This document shows positions 16,085 through 25,026 of a DNA stretch of 64,000 nt, piece after piece. The stretch spans positions 1 to 64,000 of the forward strand of contig JAVLUG010000003.1 of assembly GCA_031629035.1 (NCBI GenBank), read 5' to 3'. The translations under genes and the position numbers were made by a program. Source of the stretch: MVYY01 sp012517575 (GTDB lineage: Bacteria; Bacteroidota; Bacteroidia; Bacteroidales; Paludibacteraceae). The notes under the pieces are model-generated. The model was given only the letters and a program-made list of their open reading frames with translations. It had not been told where the DNA came from and did not search any database. Within the stretch, counting starts at the first letter, position 1, and the number at the start of each line of letters is the position of its first letter.

Positions 16085-17077
16085 TTAATCTTTATCTAAT
16101 TTATACTTTGAAACATCCATCCCGAAGGAAAGATTTAAACTAATCAATTTATCTTCCAGCTCGGCAAGCGATTTTTTACCAAAATTGCGGAACTTCAACA
16201 AGTCGTTGCGTTGAAAACTGCAAAGCTGTCCCAACGTTTCAATATCTGCAGCTTTCAAACAATTCAAAGCCCTGACAGAAAGTTCCAAATCGGTAAGTTT
16301 AGTTTTCAACAACTGCCGCATGTGAAGAACTTCTTCGTCAAATTCACTTGTTGTTTCTCCTTCCACAGTTTCCACTGCTATTTTCTCATCGGAGAACAGC
16401 ATAAAGTGCTGAATTAAAATTTTTGCTGCTTCTTTCAATGCCTCCTTAGGATGAATAGAACCATCGGTAAAAATTTCTATGACCAACTTTTCGTAATCTG
16501 TAACCTGTTCCACACGATAATTTTCGATGGTGTATTTTACGTTACGGATAGGTGTAAAAATTGAATCAATAGGAATCACGCCTATTTCAAGATTAGGAGT
16601 CCGGTTTTCTTCAGCCGGAACATATCCTCGTCCCTTATTGATGGCAATATCAATTTGGAAACTTCCTTTCGGATCGAGTTCACAAATGATGAGATCCGGA
16701 TTGAGGACTTCAAAACCAGTAAGATGTTTGCCAATATCGCCGGCTTTAAAAACTGTTGTGTCCGAAACGGTAATCGAAACTTTTTCGTTATCAACCCCTT
16801 CTACCACTTGTTTGAAGCGTACCTTTTTTAAATTAAGAATAATGTTGGTAACATCATCAATCACTCCCGGAATGGTAGAATATTCATGATCTATTCCTTC
16901 GATTTTGATAGAAGTGATGGCAAAACCTTCCAAAGAAGACAAGAGAATACGGCGTAACGCATTGCCAATGGTAATGCCATAACCGGGTTCCAGAGGGCGA
17001 AATTCAAATTTACCATGAAAATCGTCTGCCTCCAGCATAATAACCTTTTCGGGTTTTTGAAATGCTAATATAGACAT
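16085..17077 (-). CDS. rpoA: RNA polymerase alpha subunit
   Basis: The 330-residue protein has the assembly domain (about 1-230; LEPGYGITIGNALRRILLSS) and the C-terminal domain (about 255-320; LNCLKAADIETLGQL, FRNFGKKSLAELEDKL) that contacts UP elements and activators. It starts the assembly of core polymerase as a dimer. The gene lies between rpsD and rplQ, as in most bacteria. Confidence 0.98.
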   Translation of the reverse strand: MSILAFQKPEKVIMLEADDFHGKFEFRPLEPGYGITIGNALRRILLSSLEGFAITSIKIEGIDHEYSTIPGVIDDVTNIILNLKKVRFKQVVEGVDNEKVSITVSDTTVFKAGDIGKHLTGFEVLNPDLIICELDPKGSFQIDIAINKGRGYVPAEENRTPNLEIGVIPIDSIFTPIRNVKYTIENYRVEQVTDYEKLVIEIFTDGSIHPKEALKEAAKILIQHFMLFSDEKIAVETVEGETTSEFDEEVLHMRQLLKTKLTDLELSVRALNCLKAADIETLGQLCSFQRNDLLKFRNFGKKSLAELEDKLISLNLSFGMDVSKYKLDKD

Positions 17078-17088
17078 GAATTTACAAA

Positions 17089-17694
17089 TTATTTAGAGTA
17101 TAACTCAACGATTAAATGTTCTTTTATATTTTCAGGGATATCCTCTCTCTCGGGGATATGCAGGTATGTTCCTGAAAGGGTTGAAGCATTCCATTCTATC
17201 CACGGATATTTGCTGTGGTTAAATCCGTTCAACGAATTCTGAATCACTTCCATTGATTTATCTTTTTCGCGAACGCCCACAACCTGACCGGGTTTAACCT
17301 GATAAGAAGGAATGTTAACAACTTTCCCATCCACCGTGATGTGCTTATGACTCACCAACTGACGAGCAGCTGCACGAGTAGGAGCCATGCCCATTCTGAA
17401 AACCAGATTATCGAGGCGCGATTCCAACATTTGCAGTAAAATCACACCCGTTACTCCGGAAGCACGACGCGCACGTTCGTAAATGATATGAAATTGTTTT
17501 TCGAGAACTCCATAGGTATATTTTGCTTTTTGTTTTTCGCGTAACTGAATACCATATTCAGAAGTTTTCTTTCTTCGGTTGTTCCCATGCTGACCGGGAG
17601 GATAGTTTTTTTTGCTCAATACTTTATCGGGTCCAAAAATAGCTTCACCAAACTTGCGTGCTATTTTTGTTTTAGGTCCAATATATCTTGCCAT
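17089..17694 (-). CDS. rpsD: 30S ribosomal protein S4
   Basis: The 201-residue S4 protein starts MARYIGPKTKIARKFGEAIF and has the S4 RNA-binding domain (about 95-160; LDNLVFRMGMAPTRAAARQL, HKHITVDGKVVNIPSY). The zinc-binding Cys residues of some S4 proteins are absent. It nucleates 16S rRNA folding, and in several bacteria it represses its own operon. A 165-base gap separates it from rpsK, larger than most gaps in this cluster. Confidence 0.97.
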   Translation of the reverse strand: MARYIGPKTKIARKFGEAIFGPDKVLSKKNYPPGQHGNNRRKKTSEYGIQLREKQKAKYTYGVLEKQFHIIYERARRASGVTGVILLQMLESRLDNLVFRMGMAPTRAAARQLVSHKHITVDGKVVNIPSYQVKPGQVVGVREKDKSMEVIQNSLNGFNHSKYPWIEWNASTLSGTYLHIPEREDIPENIKEHLIVELYSK

Positions 17695-17767
17695 TTCTTT
17701 TTAAATAATTGATTGTTATAATTAATTTTTATCAGGTATCGACATTAATAAATATTACTTCAGCCGC

Positions 17768-17794
17768 CATTGCAGAGAGGAAAAACTTGCAATG
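17768..17794 (-). promoter_or_regulatory. Small perfect hairpin in the rpsK-rpsD spacer
   Basis: The arms CATTGCA and TGCAATG (7 bp) enclose a 13-base loop about 75 bases before the rpsD start. It has no T run, so it is not a terminator. It could be a regulatory RNA structure, as rpsD is autoregulated in other phyla, but that is conjecture. Confidence 0.25.
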
Positions 17795-17859
17795 AATTTC
17801 TTAATTTTACCTGTCGACGCTACCTTTTTGGAATACATACAAAAAATGAAAAGTCAATG

Positions 17860-18249
17860 TTATACTCTTCTCCTCTTCGGAGGACGACAACCATTGTGTG
17901 GTAGCGGAGTTACATCAACAATTTCTGTTATTTCAATTCCTACCCCGTTAACAGTTCTAATCGCAGATTCACGTCCGTTACCAGGTCCCTTGACATAAGC
18001 TTTCACCTTGCGTAAACCTAAATCGAACGCTATTTTTGCACAATCTTGTGCTGCCATTTGTGCGGCATAAGGAGTGTTTTTCTTCGAACCTCTGAATCCC
18101 ATTTTCCCGGCAGAAGACCAAGAAATAACCTCACCATTTTCGTTGGTCAGAGAAATAATAATGTTGTTGAAAGATGAATGAACATGCAATTGACCTGCGG
18201 CATCCACCTTCACTACTCTCTTTTTGGCTGCAACTGTTTTCTTTGCCAT
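17860..18249 (-). CDS. rpsK: 30S ribosomal protein S11
   Basis: The 129-residue S11 protein contains HVHSSFNNIIISLTNENGEV, SSAGKMGFRGSKKNTPYAAQ and the conserved C-terminus TPLPHNGCRPPKRRRV. It sits in the platform near the mRNA exit. It is 49 bases after rpsM in the alpha part of the cluster. Confidence 0.98.
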   Translation of the reverse strand: MAKKTVAAKKRVVKVDAAGQLHVHSSFNNIIISLTNENGEVISWSSAGKMGFRGSKKNTPYAAQMAAQDCAKIAFDLGLRKVKAYVKGPGNGRESAIRTVNGVGIEITEIVDVTPLPHNGCRPPKRRRV

Positions 18250-18298
18250 AATAATTTATATCTTCTTTTACTGATGATTTTAATTTCCAGTTATATTG

Positions 18299-18679
18299 TT
18301 ATTTCGTCGCTTTTTTCTTGTTTGCAACAGTTTTTTTCTTTCCTTTCCGTGTGCGGGCATTGTTTTTTGTGCTTTGCCCCCTTACCGGCAAACCAAGACG
18401 ATGGCGAATGCCACGATAGCAACCTATATCCATCAATCGTTTGATATTCAGCTGAACTTCTGAGCGCAAATCTCCTTCAACCTTATACTCGGAAGAAATT
18501 ATTTCCCTGATTTTTGCGGCTTGATCATCTGTCCAGTCTTTCACTTTAATATCTCTGTCAACACCGGCCTTACTTAAAATTTTATTTGCGCTGCTACGAC
18601 CAATTCCAAAAATATAAGTCAACGCAATTTCACCTCTCTTATTCTGAGGTAAGTCTACTCCAACAATTCTTATTGCCAT
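18299..18679 (-). CDS. rpsM: 30S ribosomal protein S13
   Basis: The 126-residue S13 protein shows RIVGVDLPQNKRGEIALTYI, an HhH-like GIGRSSANKIL and the basic RGIRHRLGLPVRGQSTKNNA near the C-terminus. It bridges to the large subunit and touches the P-site tRNA. It follows rpmJ after 26 bases. Confidence 0.98.
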   Translation of the reverse strand: MAIRIVGVDLPQNKRGEIALTYIFGIGRSSANKILSKAGVDRDIKVKDWTDDQAAKIREIISSEYKVEGDLRSEVQLNIKRLMDIGCYRGIRHRLGLPVRGQSTKNNARTRKGKKKTVANKKKATK

Positions 18680-18705
18680 ACTAAAATTTTTTGCATGTAA
18701 ATTAA

Positions 18706-18822
18706 TTAACCCTGACGTTGTTTGAATCGGGGATTCTTCTTATTAATCACGTAAAGACGACCTTTTCGGCGAACGATTTTGCAATCTTCAGAACGTTTCT
18801 TTATAGATGCTCTCACTTTCAT
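18706..18822 (-). CDS. rpmJ: 50S ribosomal protein L36
   Basis: The 38-residue frame starts with ATG at 18822 (MKVRASIKKRSEDCKIVRRK) and ends NPRFKQRQG. It keeps a single Cys of the zinc-ribbon type and the VINKKNPRFKQRQG ending found in the C-minus form, in which the other zinc ligands are lost. It lies between infA and rpsM, its usual place. Confidence 0.95.
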   Translation of the reverse strand: MKVRASIKKRSEDCKIVRRKGRLYVINKKNPRFKQRQG

Positions 18823-18838
18823 CTCTGATAGTATTATT

Positions 18839-19057
18839 TTATTTGTATCTAAATGTAATTCTTCCTTTGGTTAAATCATACGGGGATATTTCAACTTTCA
18901 CCTTATCTCCCGGTAAAATTTTAATGTAATTCATCCTCATTTTGCCGGAAATATGGGCTGTAATAATGTGACCGTTTTCAAGTTCAACACGAAACATGGC
19001 ATTCGATAATGCTTCAATTATCGTACCGTCCTGTTCTATCGCTGTTTGTTTGGCCAT
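18839..19057 (-). CDS. infA: Translation initiation factor IF-1
   Basis: The 72-residue single OB-fold protein has FRVELENGHIITAHISGKMR, then NYIKILPGDKVKVEISPYDL and ends GRITFRYK. It binds the A site of the 30S subunit during initiation. It starts 16 bases before rpmJ and lies 5 bases after map. Confidence 0.98.
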   Translation of the reverse strand: MAKQTAIEQDGTIIEALSNAMFRVELENGHIITAHISGKMRMNYIKILPGDKVKVEISPYDLTKGRITFRYK

Positions 19058-19062
19058 AAAAT

Positions 19063-19848
19063 TTAAATTGCTTTATCTCCTAAAACTTGTTCTATATATT
19101 CAAAACTTGATAAAATATCAGCTTCTCCTTGACGAATGGCTATAGCATGTTCAAAATGAGCTGCAGGTTTTCGGTCCAATGTACGGGTAGTCCATCCATC
19201 CCTCTCAAAAACTATATGTCGGGTTCCCATATTAATCATAGGCTCTATACAAATTACCATTCCAGATTTAAGCATAACACCGTTACCCTTTCGTCCATAA
19301 TTCGGGACTTCCGGTGCTTCATGCATCTCTCTGCCCAAGCCATGTCCAATCATTTCCCGAACTACTGAATAACCACGATTTTCACAATAACTCTGCACAG
19401 CATAACCAATATCACCTATGCGATGTCCTTCACGCGCCTGCTCAATCCCTTTGTATAAAGATTCTTTGGTTGTTCTGAGAAGAGTTACAATTTGCGGATC
19501 CACTTCTCCAACACAAAATGTATAGGCAGAATCACCATGAAATCCATTAATGTATGCACCGCAGTCAATCGAAATTATATCACCTTCCTTTAAAAAAACC
19601 TTATCAGAAGGAATTCCATGTACAATTTGTTCGTTTACCGAAGTGCAAATGGAATTGGGGTATCCGTTATAACCAAGAAAACTGGGTTCAGCACCATGAT
19701 CCCGTATAAATTCATTGGCAATTCGATCAAGTTCCAATGTACTAATTCCTGGTGCAACATGTTTTGCAAGTTCAGCTAACGTTTTAGCTACTAACTGATT
19801 ACTAATTCGAAGTAATTCTATCTCTTCTTCCGATTTGAGATAAATCAT
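19063..19848 (-). CDS. map: Methionine aminopeptidase type I
   Basis: This 261-residue enzyme removes the N-terminal methionine of new proteins. The five metal ligands are visible in order: IDCGAYINGFHGDSAYTF (two Asp), GHGLGREMHE (His), CIEPM (Glu) and FEHAIAI (Glu). It has no N-terminal zinc-finger extension. The position between secY and infA is typical of the spc region. Confidence 0.97.
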   Translation of the reverse strand: MIYLKSEEEIELLRISNQLVAKTLAELAKHVAPGISTLELDRIANEFIRDHGAEPSFLGYNGYPNSICTSVNEQIVHGIPSDKVFLKEGDIISIDCGAYINGFHGDSAYTFCVGEVDPQIVTLLRTTKESLYKGIEQAREGHRIGDIGYAVQSYCENRGYSVVREMIGHGLGREMHEAPEVPNYGRKGNGVMLKSGMVICIEPMINMGTRHIVFERDGWTTRTLDRKPAAHFEHAIAIRQGEADILSSFEYIEQVLGDKAI

Positions 19849-19866
19849 TTTTAAATTTTTTCTTTT

Positions 19867-21210
19867 TTAATACGCAGAAACTCCACTCGTCCGCCCTTTG
19901 ATACGCCCTGACTTCAACAATCCGTCATAATGTCGCATCAACAAATGACTTTCGATTTGTTGCAAAGTGTCCAGCGTAACACCAACTAAAATTAACAAAG
20001 AAGTTCCTCCAAAAAATTGAGCAAAAGACTGATTTACACCAAAAATGCTGGCAAATGCCGGCATTATGGCAATGATAGCCAGAAAAATTGAACCGGGCAA
20101 AGTGATTCTCGACATAATCATATCGAGATATTCTGCCGTCTTTTTTCCGGGTTTTACACCGGGAATAAATCCATTGTTGCGTTTCATTTCTTCAGCCATT
20201 TGCGTTGGGTTAATGGTGATAGCCGTATAGAAATAGGTAAACAAAATAATCAGAACGGCAAAAACAAAATTATACCAGAAACCTGTATTGTTCATAAACG
20301 CACCTATAAATCCCTGCATGGATTCGGATTTTGAAAATCCAACAATTGTAATAGGAATAAACATAATAGCTTGAGCAAAAATAATCGGCATAACTCCTGC
20401 TGCATTTATTTTCAGAGGAATATACTGTCTTACGCCTCCATACTGTTTGTTTCCAACCACTCGTTTAGCATATTGCACAGGTACTTTTCTTGTACCCTGA
20501 ACCAGCATAATGGAAGCTCCAATAACCAGCAAAAGGAAAAGAATTTCAACAATAAACATGATCAAACCACCACCAACATCCGTCAAACGAGAAGCAAATT
20601 CTCTTACAATTGCTCCCGGTAATCGGGCAATGATACCTACCAAAATAATGAAGGATATTCCGTTTCCAATTCCTCTGTCGGTGATTCGTTCACCAAGCCA
20701 CATAACAAACATGCTGCCTGCACAGAGAATAATGGTAGAAGTGGCCTGAAAGAAAAATCCTGAAGGTAAGGCTGAGCCTGCTTGTCGTAACTGAACACTT
20801 AAATTTACCAAATATGACGGTCCTTGCAAAAGTAAAATACCAACGGTAAGATAACGGGTAATCTGATTCATTTTCCGTCTACCGCTTTCACCTTCACGTT
20901 GCATTTTCTGAAAATAAGGAACTGCTATTGTAAGCAACTGAACTACAATGGAAGCCGAAATATAAGGCATGATACCCAGAGCAAAAACGGAAGCATTGGC
21001 AAAAGCTCCTCCTGAAAACATATCCAGCAAAGCCAGCAGACCGCCACTGGTTTGAGATTTAAGTGCAGTTAATGCTTGTGGATTAATACCGGGAAGAACT
21101 ACATAAGAACCAAACCGATAAATCATGACAAACAACAAAGTTGTCAGCAATCGGCTGCGCAAATCTTCTATCTTCCAAATATTTTTAAGTGTCTCAATAA
21201 GTTTATTCAT
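19867..21210 (-). CDS. secY: Preprotein translocase subunit SecY
   Basis: This 447-residue inner-membrane channel has ten predicted membrane segments. Hallmarks are FGSYVVLPGINP near the N-terminus, the plug region GLLALLDMFSGGAFANASVF, GERITDRGIGNGISFII (about 175-191) and NNGFIPGVKPGKKTAEYL (about 345-362). With SecE and SecG (secG is at 55771-56193) it exports proteins with signal peptides, including the SusC/SusD pair here. It follows rplO after 2 bases. Confidence 0.98.
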   Translation of the reverse strand: MNKLIETLKNIWKIEDLRSRLLTTLLFVMIYRFGSYVVLPGINPQALTALKSQTSGGLLALLDMFSGGAFANASVFALGIMPYISASIVVQLLTIAVPYFQKMQREGESGRRKMNQITRYLTVGILLLQGPSYLVNLSVQLRQAGSALPSGFFFQATSTIILCAGSMFVMWLGERITDRGIGNGISFIILVGIIARLPGAIVREFASRLTDVGGGLIMFIVEILFLLLVIGASIMLVQGTRKVPVQYAKRVVGNKQYGGVRQYIPLKINAAGVMPIIFAQAIMFIPITIVGFSKSESMQGFIGAFMNNTGFWYNFVFAVLIILFTYFYTAITINPTQMAEEMKRNNGFIPGVKPGKKTAEYLDMIMSRITLPGSIFLAIIAIMPAFASIFGVNQSFAQFFGGTSLLILVGVTLDTLQQIESHLLMRHYDGLLKSGRIKGRTSGVSAY

Positions 21211-21212
21211 AC

Positions 21213-21662
21213 TTATGAAATTTTAACTGCCGTTCCACCAGCTTCAACAATTGCCTTCTCTGCAGATTTGGAAAAAGCATGAGCTTCAACCTCTATTTTA
21301 ACGTTCAATTTCCCGCGTCCTAAAATTTTTACTAATTCGTTTTTGGATACATAACCAGCCTGACGCAATTCATCAATTCCAATTTTTGATAATTGATCTT
21401 TTTGAGCCAAAATTTCAAGAGTATCGAGATTGATCGCTTTATATTCAATTCTGCTAATATTTTTAAAACCAAATTTGGGTAAACGTCTTTGAATAGGCAT
21501 TTGACCACCTTCAAAACCAATTTTATGAACATACCCCGAGCGAGATTTTGCTCCCTTGTGTCCACGGGTCGAAGTTCCGCCCATTCCCGAGCCCGAACCT
21601 CTACCTTTTCTTTTATTTGTCTTTACCGAGCCAGCAGCGGGGGTTAAATTATGTAAATCCAT
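21213..21662 (-). CDS. rplO: 50S ribosomal protein L15
   Basis: The 149-residue L15 protein has the glycine-rich basic N-terminus (NKRKGRGSGSGMGGTSTRGH) and the C-terminal globular part (LVKILGRGKLNVKIEVEAHA). It is a late large-subunit assembly protein. It lies between rpmD and secY. Confidence 0.97.
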   Translation of the reverse strand: MDLHNLTPAAGSVKTNKRKGRGSGSGMGGTSTRGHKGAKSRSGYVHKIGFEGGQMPIQRRLPKFGFKNISRIEYKAINLDTLEILAQKDQLSKIGIDELRQAGYVSKNELVKILGRGKLNVKIEVEAHAFSKSAEKAIVEAGGTAVKIS

Positions 21663-21693
21663 ATCTCCTTTTATTAAAGATTAAAATTTATTT

Positions 21694-21870
21694 TTACTCA
21701 ACAATCTTCACCAGATGTTTCACTTTTTCGACCATTCCTAAAATCTGTGGAGTAGTCTCATGTTCAACAACATCATTTATTTTATGTAATCCGAGAGCTT
21801 CTAAAGTCAACTTTTGAGCTTTAGGAGATTTTATTTTACTCTTAACTTGTTTAATTTTAATGGTTGCCAT
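21694..21870 (-). CDS. rpmD: 50S ribosomal protein L30
   Basis: The 58-residue frame starts with ATG at 21870 (MATIKIKQVKSKIKSPKAQK) and continues TLEALGLHKINDVVEHETTP with the C-terminus GMVEKVKHLVKIVE. This is a standard L30 ferredoxin-like fold. It starts 12 bases after rpsE. Confidence 0.95.
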   Translation of the reverse strand: MATIKIKQVKSKIKSPKAQKLTLEALGLHKINDVVEHETTPQILGMVEKVKHLVKIVE

Positions 21871-21882
21871 GATTATCTGAAA

Positions 21883-22401
21883 TTAACCGTTAAAAACCTT
21901 ATCCAAAGAAACCTTTCTGTTCTGAGCAACAGTATGTGCGTCGCGCAATTCGGATAGAGCCGCGATTGTAGCTTTCACCAAATTATGAGGATTGGATGAA
22001 CCCTTTGATTTTGCTAACACATCGGTAATACCGACACTTTCGAGTACTGCGCGCATAGCACCTCCGGCAGTTACTCCGGTACCTGAAGATGCAGGCTTAA
22101 TAAAGACACGTGCGCCTCCAAATTTTGCTTCCTGCTCGTGAGGAATAGTACCATTGAGTACCGGTACTTTTATCAGATTTTTTTTGGCTGCTTCCGTTCC
22201 TTTGGCAATTGCTGCCGTTACTTCACTGGCTTTTCCAAGTCCCCAGCCTACGATACCGTCTTCGTTCCCTACCACCACAATAGCAGAAAAACTGAAAGTT
22301 CGCCCTCCTTTGGTAACTTTGGTTACACGATTGACAGCTACTAATCTGTCTTTTAATTCCAAGTCGGTTGTTGTTTTAACTCTATTCATCATTGTTGCCA
22401 T
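21883..22401 (-). CDS. rpsE: 30S ribosomal protein S5
   Basis: The 172-residue S5 protein has the dsRBD-like N-terminal domain (LVAVNRVTKVTKGGRTFSFS, VGNEDGIVGWGLGKASEVTA) and the C-terminal domain (KPASSGTGVTAGGAMRAVLE). It contributes to decoding accuracy. It follows rplR after 6 bases. Confidence 0.97.
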   Translation of the reverse strand: MATMMNRVKTTTDLELKDRLVAVNRVTKVTKGGRTFSFSAIVVVGNEDGIVGWGLGKASEVTAAIAKGTEAAKKNLIKVPVLNGTIPHEQEAKFGGARVFIKPASSGTGVTAGGAMRAVLESVGITDVLAKSKGSSNPHNLVKATIAALSELRDAHTVAQNRKVSLDKVFNG

Positions 22402-22407
22402 ACATTC

Positions 22408-22749
22408 TTAAAATTTAAGACCACCTTCGCGCGCAGCATCGGCCAATTGTTTAACTCTTCCATGGTACAAATAACCTCCGCGGTCGAAGACTACTTCGGT
22501 AATTCCGGCTTCTTTTGCTGCTTGTGCAATAAGAGCTCCCACCTTCGCTGCCTGTTCCTGTTTGGTCATTTTTTCCTTGATACCTACTGATGATGCAGAA
22601 ACCAATGTTTGTCCCTTTTCATCGTCTATCAGTTGAACGTAAATTTGAGCATTGCTCCTGAATATACTCATGCGAGGCTTTTGAGCTGTTCCTGATATTT
22701 TTTTTCGAATACGTGCTTTTATTCTTTGCCTTCTGTCTAATTTCGTCAT
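22408..22749 (-). CDS. rplR: 50S ribosomal protein L18
   Basis: The 113-residue L18 protein shows RRQRIKARIRKKISGTAQKP, then SIFRSNAQIYVQLIDDEKG and the C-terminal FDRGGYLYHGRVKQLADAAR. It binds 5S rRNA in the central protuberance together with L5. It starts 21 bases after rplF. Confidence 0.97.
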   Translation of the reverse strand: MTKLDRRQRIKARIRKKISGTAQKPRMSIFRSNAQIYVQLIDDEKGQTLVSASSVGIKEKMTKQEQAAKVGALIAQAAKEAGITEVVFDRGGYLYHGRVKQLADAAREGGLKF

Positions 22750-22770
22750 AACTTCACAAATTTACGTATA

Positions 22771-23322
22771 TTATTTACCAGCTGATTTTCCTGCTTTTCT
22801 GCGCAGTACTTCACCCTGGAATTTGATTCCTTTTCCTTTATACGGTTCAGGTTTACGGAAAGAACGTATTTTTGCACAAACCTGTCCCAAAAGCTGCTTG
22901 TCGCAACTTTCCAAAATAATCAGCGGATTCTGATTACGTTCAGACTTTGTTTCCACTTTGACTTCATTCGGTACTTTTAGAAAAATACTGTGTGAATATC
23001 CTAAAGCAAATTCCAAAACCTGTCCCTGAGAAGAAACACGATAACCAACACCTACCAACTCCATAGTCTTTTTAAAACCATTGGATACTCCCTCTACCAT
23101 ATTGTTGATTAAAGAACGATACAAACCATGCATGGCACGATTTTCCTTTTCATCGTTAATACGGTTTAAAGTACAAACACCATCCTTTATTTCGACCGAA
23201 ATATTGGGATGTATTTCCTGGCTTAAAGTTCCTTTTGGTCCATTTACCGTAACCAAATTGTTTTTTACTGTAACGCTGACTCCTGCGGGAATATTTATGG
23301 GTAATTTTCCTATTCTTGACAT
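22771..23322 (-). CDS. rplF: 50S ribosomal protein L6
   Basis: The 183-residue L6 protein has two repeated domains, starting MSRIGKLPINIPAGVSVTV and ending with the signature PEPYKGKGIKFQGEVLRRKA. It lies near the sarcin-ricin loop where elongation factors bind. It follows rpsH after 18 bases. Confidence 0.97.
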   Translation of the reverse strand: MSRIGKLPINIPAGVSVTVKNNLVTVNGPKGTLSQEIHPNISVEIKDGVCTLNRINDEKENRAMHGLYRSLINNMVEGVSNGFKKTMELVGVGYRVSSQGQVLEFALGYSHSIFLKVPNEVKVETKSERNQNPLIILESCDKQLLGQVCAKIRSFRKPEPYKGKGIKFQGEVLRRKAGKSAGK

Positions 23323-23340
23323 ATCATTTTCCTCCGCCTC

Positions 23341-23736
23341 TTAATAAACATAACATAAAACTTCGCCGCCAATTTTCAAATTGGCTGCTTCCTTATTGGT
23401 CATAACGCCACTTGATGTGGAAAGGATAGCGATACCCAGTCCATTTAACACACGAGGCATATCCTTGAACCCTACATATTTCCGAAGACCGGGTTTGGAT
23501 ACTCTAACTAATTTCTTAATAGAATTCACTTTGTTAACAGGGTCATACTTCAATGCAATTTTAATGGTTCCCTGCGGACCATCTTCTACAAACTTGTAGT
23601 TCAAGATATAGCCCTGTTCAAACAAAATACGTGTCATTTCACGTTTTAGGTTTGATGCAGGAATTTCTACCACCCGATGGTTTGCTTTAATTGCATTGCG
23701 CAACCGAGTTAAATAATCTGCTATTGGATCTGTCAT
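23341..23736 (-). CDS. rpsH: 30S ribosomal protein S8
   Basis: The 131-residue S8 protein shows DPIADYLTRLRNAIKANHRV and the C-terminal GLGIAILSTSSGVMTNKEAA with a GGEVLCYVY ending. It binds helix 21 of 16S rRNA. A 124-base gap to rpsN holds a small TCCCG/CGGGA hairpin (about 23759-23773) and no gene. Confidence 0.97.
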   Translation of the reverse strand: MTDPIADYLTRLRNAIKANHRVVEIPASNLKREMTRILFEQGYILNYKFVEDGPQGTIKIALKYDPVNKVNSIKKLVRVSKPGLRKYVGFKDMPRVLNGLGIAILSTSSGVMTNKEAANLKIGGEVLCYVY

Positions 23737-23860
23737 AAATACTTAAACTTTAAATTAATCCCGACTGCCGGGACAATATTTAATATATTAAAAATTTCTG
23801 TATATTTCAAAAGTTTTAAAAACCGAAAAAACAGTAATGCTGTGTCCTTGAAAGGGAAAC

Positions 23861-24130
23861 TTACCAGCTCGCTTTCTTTACGCCGGGAATAAGTCCTTTT
23901 GAAGCCATTTCGCGAAATACAATACGCGATACGCCAAACTGACGAATATATCCTTTTGGCCGTCCGGTGAGCTGACATCTGTTGTGCAAACGTACAGGAG
24001 AAGCATTCTTTGGGATTGATTGAAGCGCTTCAAAATTTCCTTCGGCAAGCAGCAGATTGCGTTTAGCTTCATATTTTGCCACCATTTTGGCTCTTTTCAC
24101 CTCGCGGGCTTTCATTGATTCTTTTGCCAT
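23861..24130 (-). CDS. rpsN: 30S ribosomal protein S14 (long, zinc-less type)
   Basis: The 89-residue protein starts MAKESMKAREVKRAKMVAKY and ends GVSRIVFREMASKGLIPGVK plus KASW. It lacks the CxxC pairs of the short zinc-binding S14. It helps assemble the head of the small subunit. It lies between rplE and rpsH. Confidence 0.97.
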   Translation of the reverse strand: MAKESMKAREVKRAKMVAKYEAKRNLLLAEGNFEALQSIPKNASPVRLHNRCQLTGRPKGYIRQFGVSRIVFREMASKGLIPGVKKASW

Positions 24131-24145
24131 TTTCTAATTCCTCTA

Positions 24146-24691
24146 TTAATTTTTTTTGAATGGTAAACCAAACTCTTTTAAAAGTGCAAAACCTTCTTCG
24201 TCGGTTTTGGCGGTAGTTACAAAAGTAATGTTCATCCCCAACAAACGATTGATAGCATCAATATTAATTTCGGGGAAAATAATTTGCTCTGTAATTCCGA
24301 GCGTATAGTTCCCACGTCCATCAAGTTTGCTTTCAATTCCTTTGAAGTCACGGATACGGGGAAGCGCTATGCGAATCAGGCGTTCCAGGAACTCATACAT
24401 TCTGTCGCCCCGCAGAGTTACGCGAACACCAATAGGCATTTTCTTACGTACCTTAAAGTTAGAAATATCTTTTTTGGAAACAGTTGCTACAGCTTTTTGA
24501 CCGGTGATAGCAGTCATTTCGTTAATTGCCGTATCAATAATTTTTTTATCGGCAACGGCAATTCCCAAGCCCTGGTTGAGAACTATTTTTTCCAATTTAG
24601 GAACTTGCATAACAGATGTATAGGCAAATTCTTTCATTAAAGCAGGAACAATACGTTCTCTGTATTCTTGTTTTAAACTTGCTGTGTTCAT
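24146..24691 (-). CDS. rplE: 50S ribosomal protein L5
   Basis: The 181-residue L5 protein contains VPKLEKIVLNQGLGIAVADK, KMPIGVRVTLRGDRMYEFLE and the C-terminal TTAKTDEEGFALLKEFGLPF. It binds 5S rRNA and contacts the P-site tRNA. It is 2 bases after rplX. Confidence 0.98.
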   Translation of the reverse strand: MNTASLKQEYRERIVPALMKEFAYTSVMQVPKLEKIVLNQGLGIAVADKKIIDTAINEMTAITGQKAVATVSKKDISNFKVRKKMPIGVRVTLRGDRMYEFLERLIRIALPRIRDFKGIESKLDGRGNYTLGITEQIIFPEINIDAINRLLGMNITFVTTAKTDEEGFALLKEFGLPFKKN

Positions 24692-24693
24692 TC

Positions 24694-25005
24694 TTAAATT
24701 TCCTCTCCTGTCTTTTTAGAAATTCGCACTAATTTTCCCTCTTTGTTTAATTTTCTGCCCACACGAACTGGTTTTCCATTTTCAACGGGATTCAGGTTGG
24801 AAATGTGTATGGGAGCTTCCTGTTTAACAATACCTCCTTGAGGATATTTAGCATTTGGCTTCATGTTTTTGGATACCATGTTTATGCCTTCCACAATGGC
24901 TCGTTGTTCTTTCACAAGAACTTCCAATACACGGCCTGTTTTCCCTTTGTCAATTCCCGAGTTGACAAAAACTATATCGCCTTTCTTAATGTGTAACTTG
25001 CTCAT
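24694..25005 (-). CDS. rplX: 50S ribosomal protein L24
   Basis: The 103-residue L24 protein has the KOW motif (KKGDIVFVNSGIDKGKTGRV) near the N-terminus and GINMVSKNMKPNAKYPQGGI. It is one of the assembly initiators for the large subunit. It follows rplN after 21 bases. Confidence 0.97.
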   Translation of the reverse strand: MSKLHIKKGDIVFVNSGIDKGKTGRVLEVLVKEQRAIVEGINMVSKNMKPNAKYPQGGIVKQEAPIHISNLNPVENGKPVRVGRKLNKEGKLVRISKKTGEEI

Positions 25006-25026
25006 CTCTTTAAAATTTTTCTTGTG

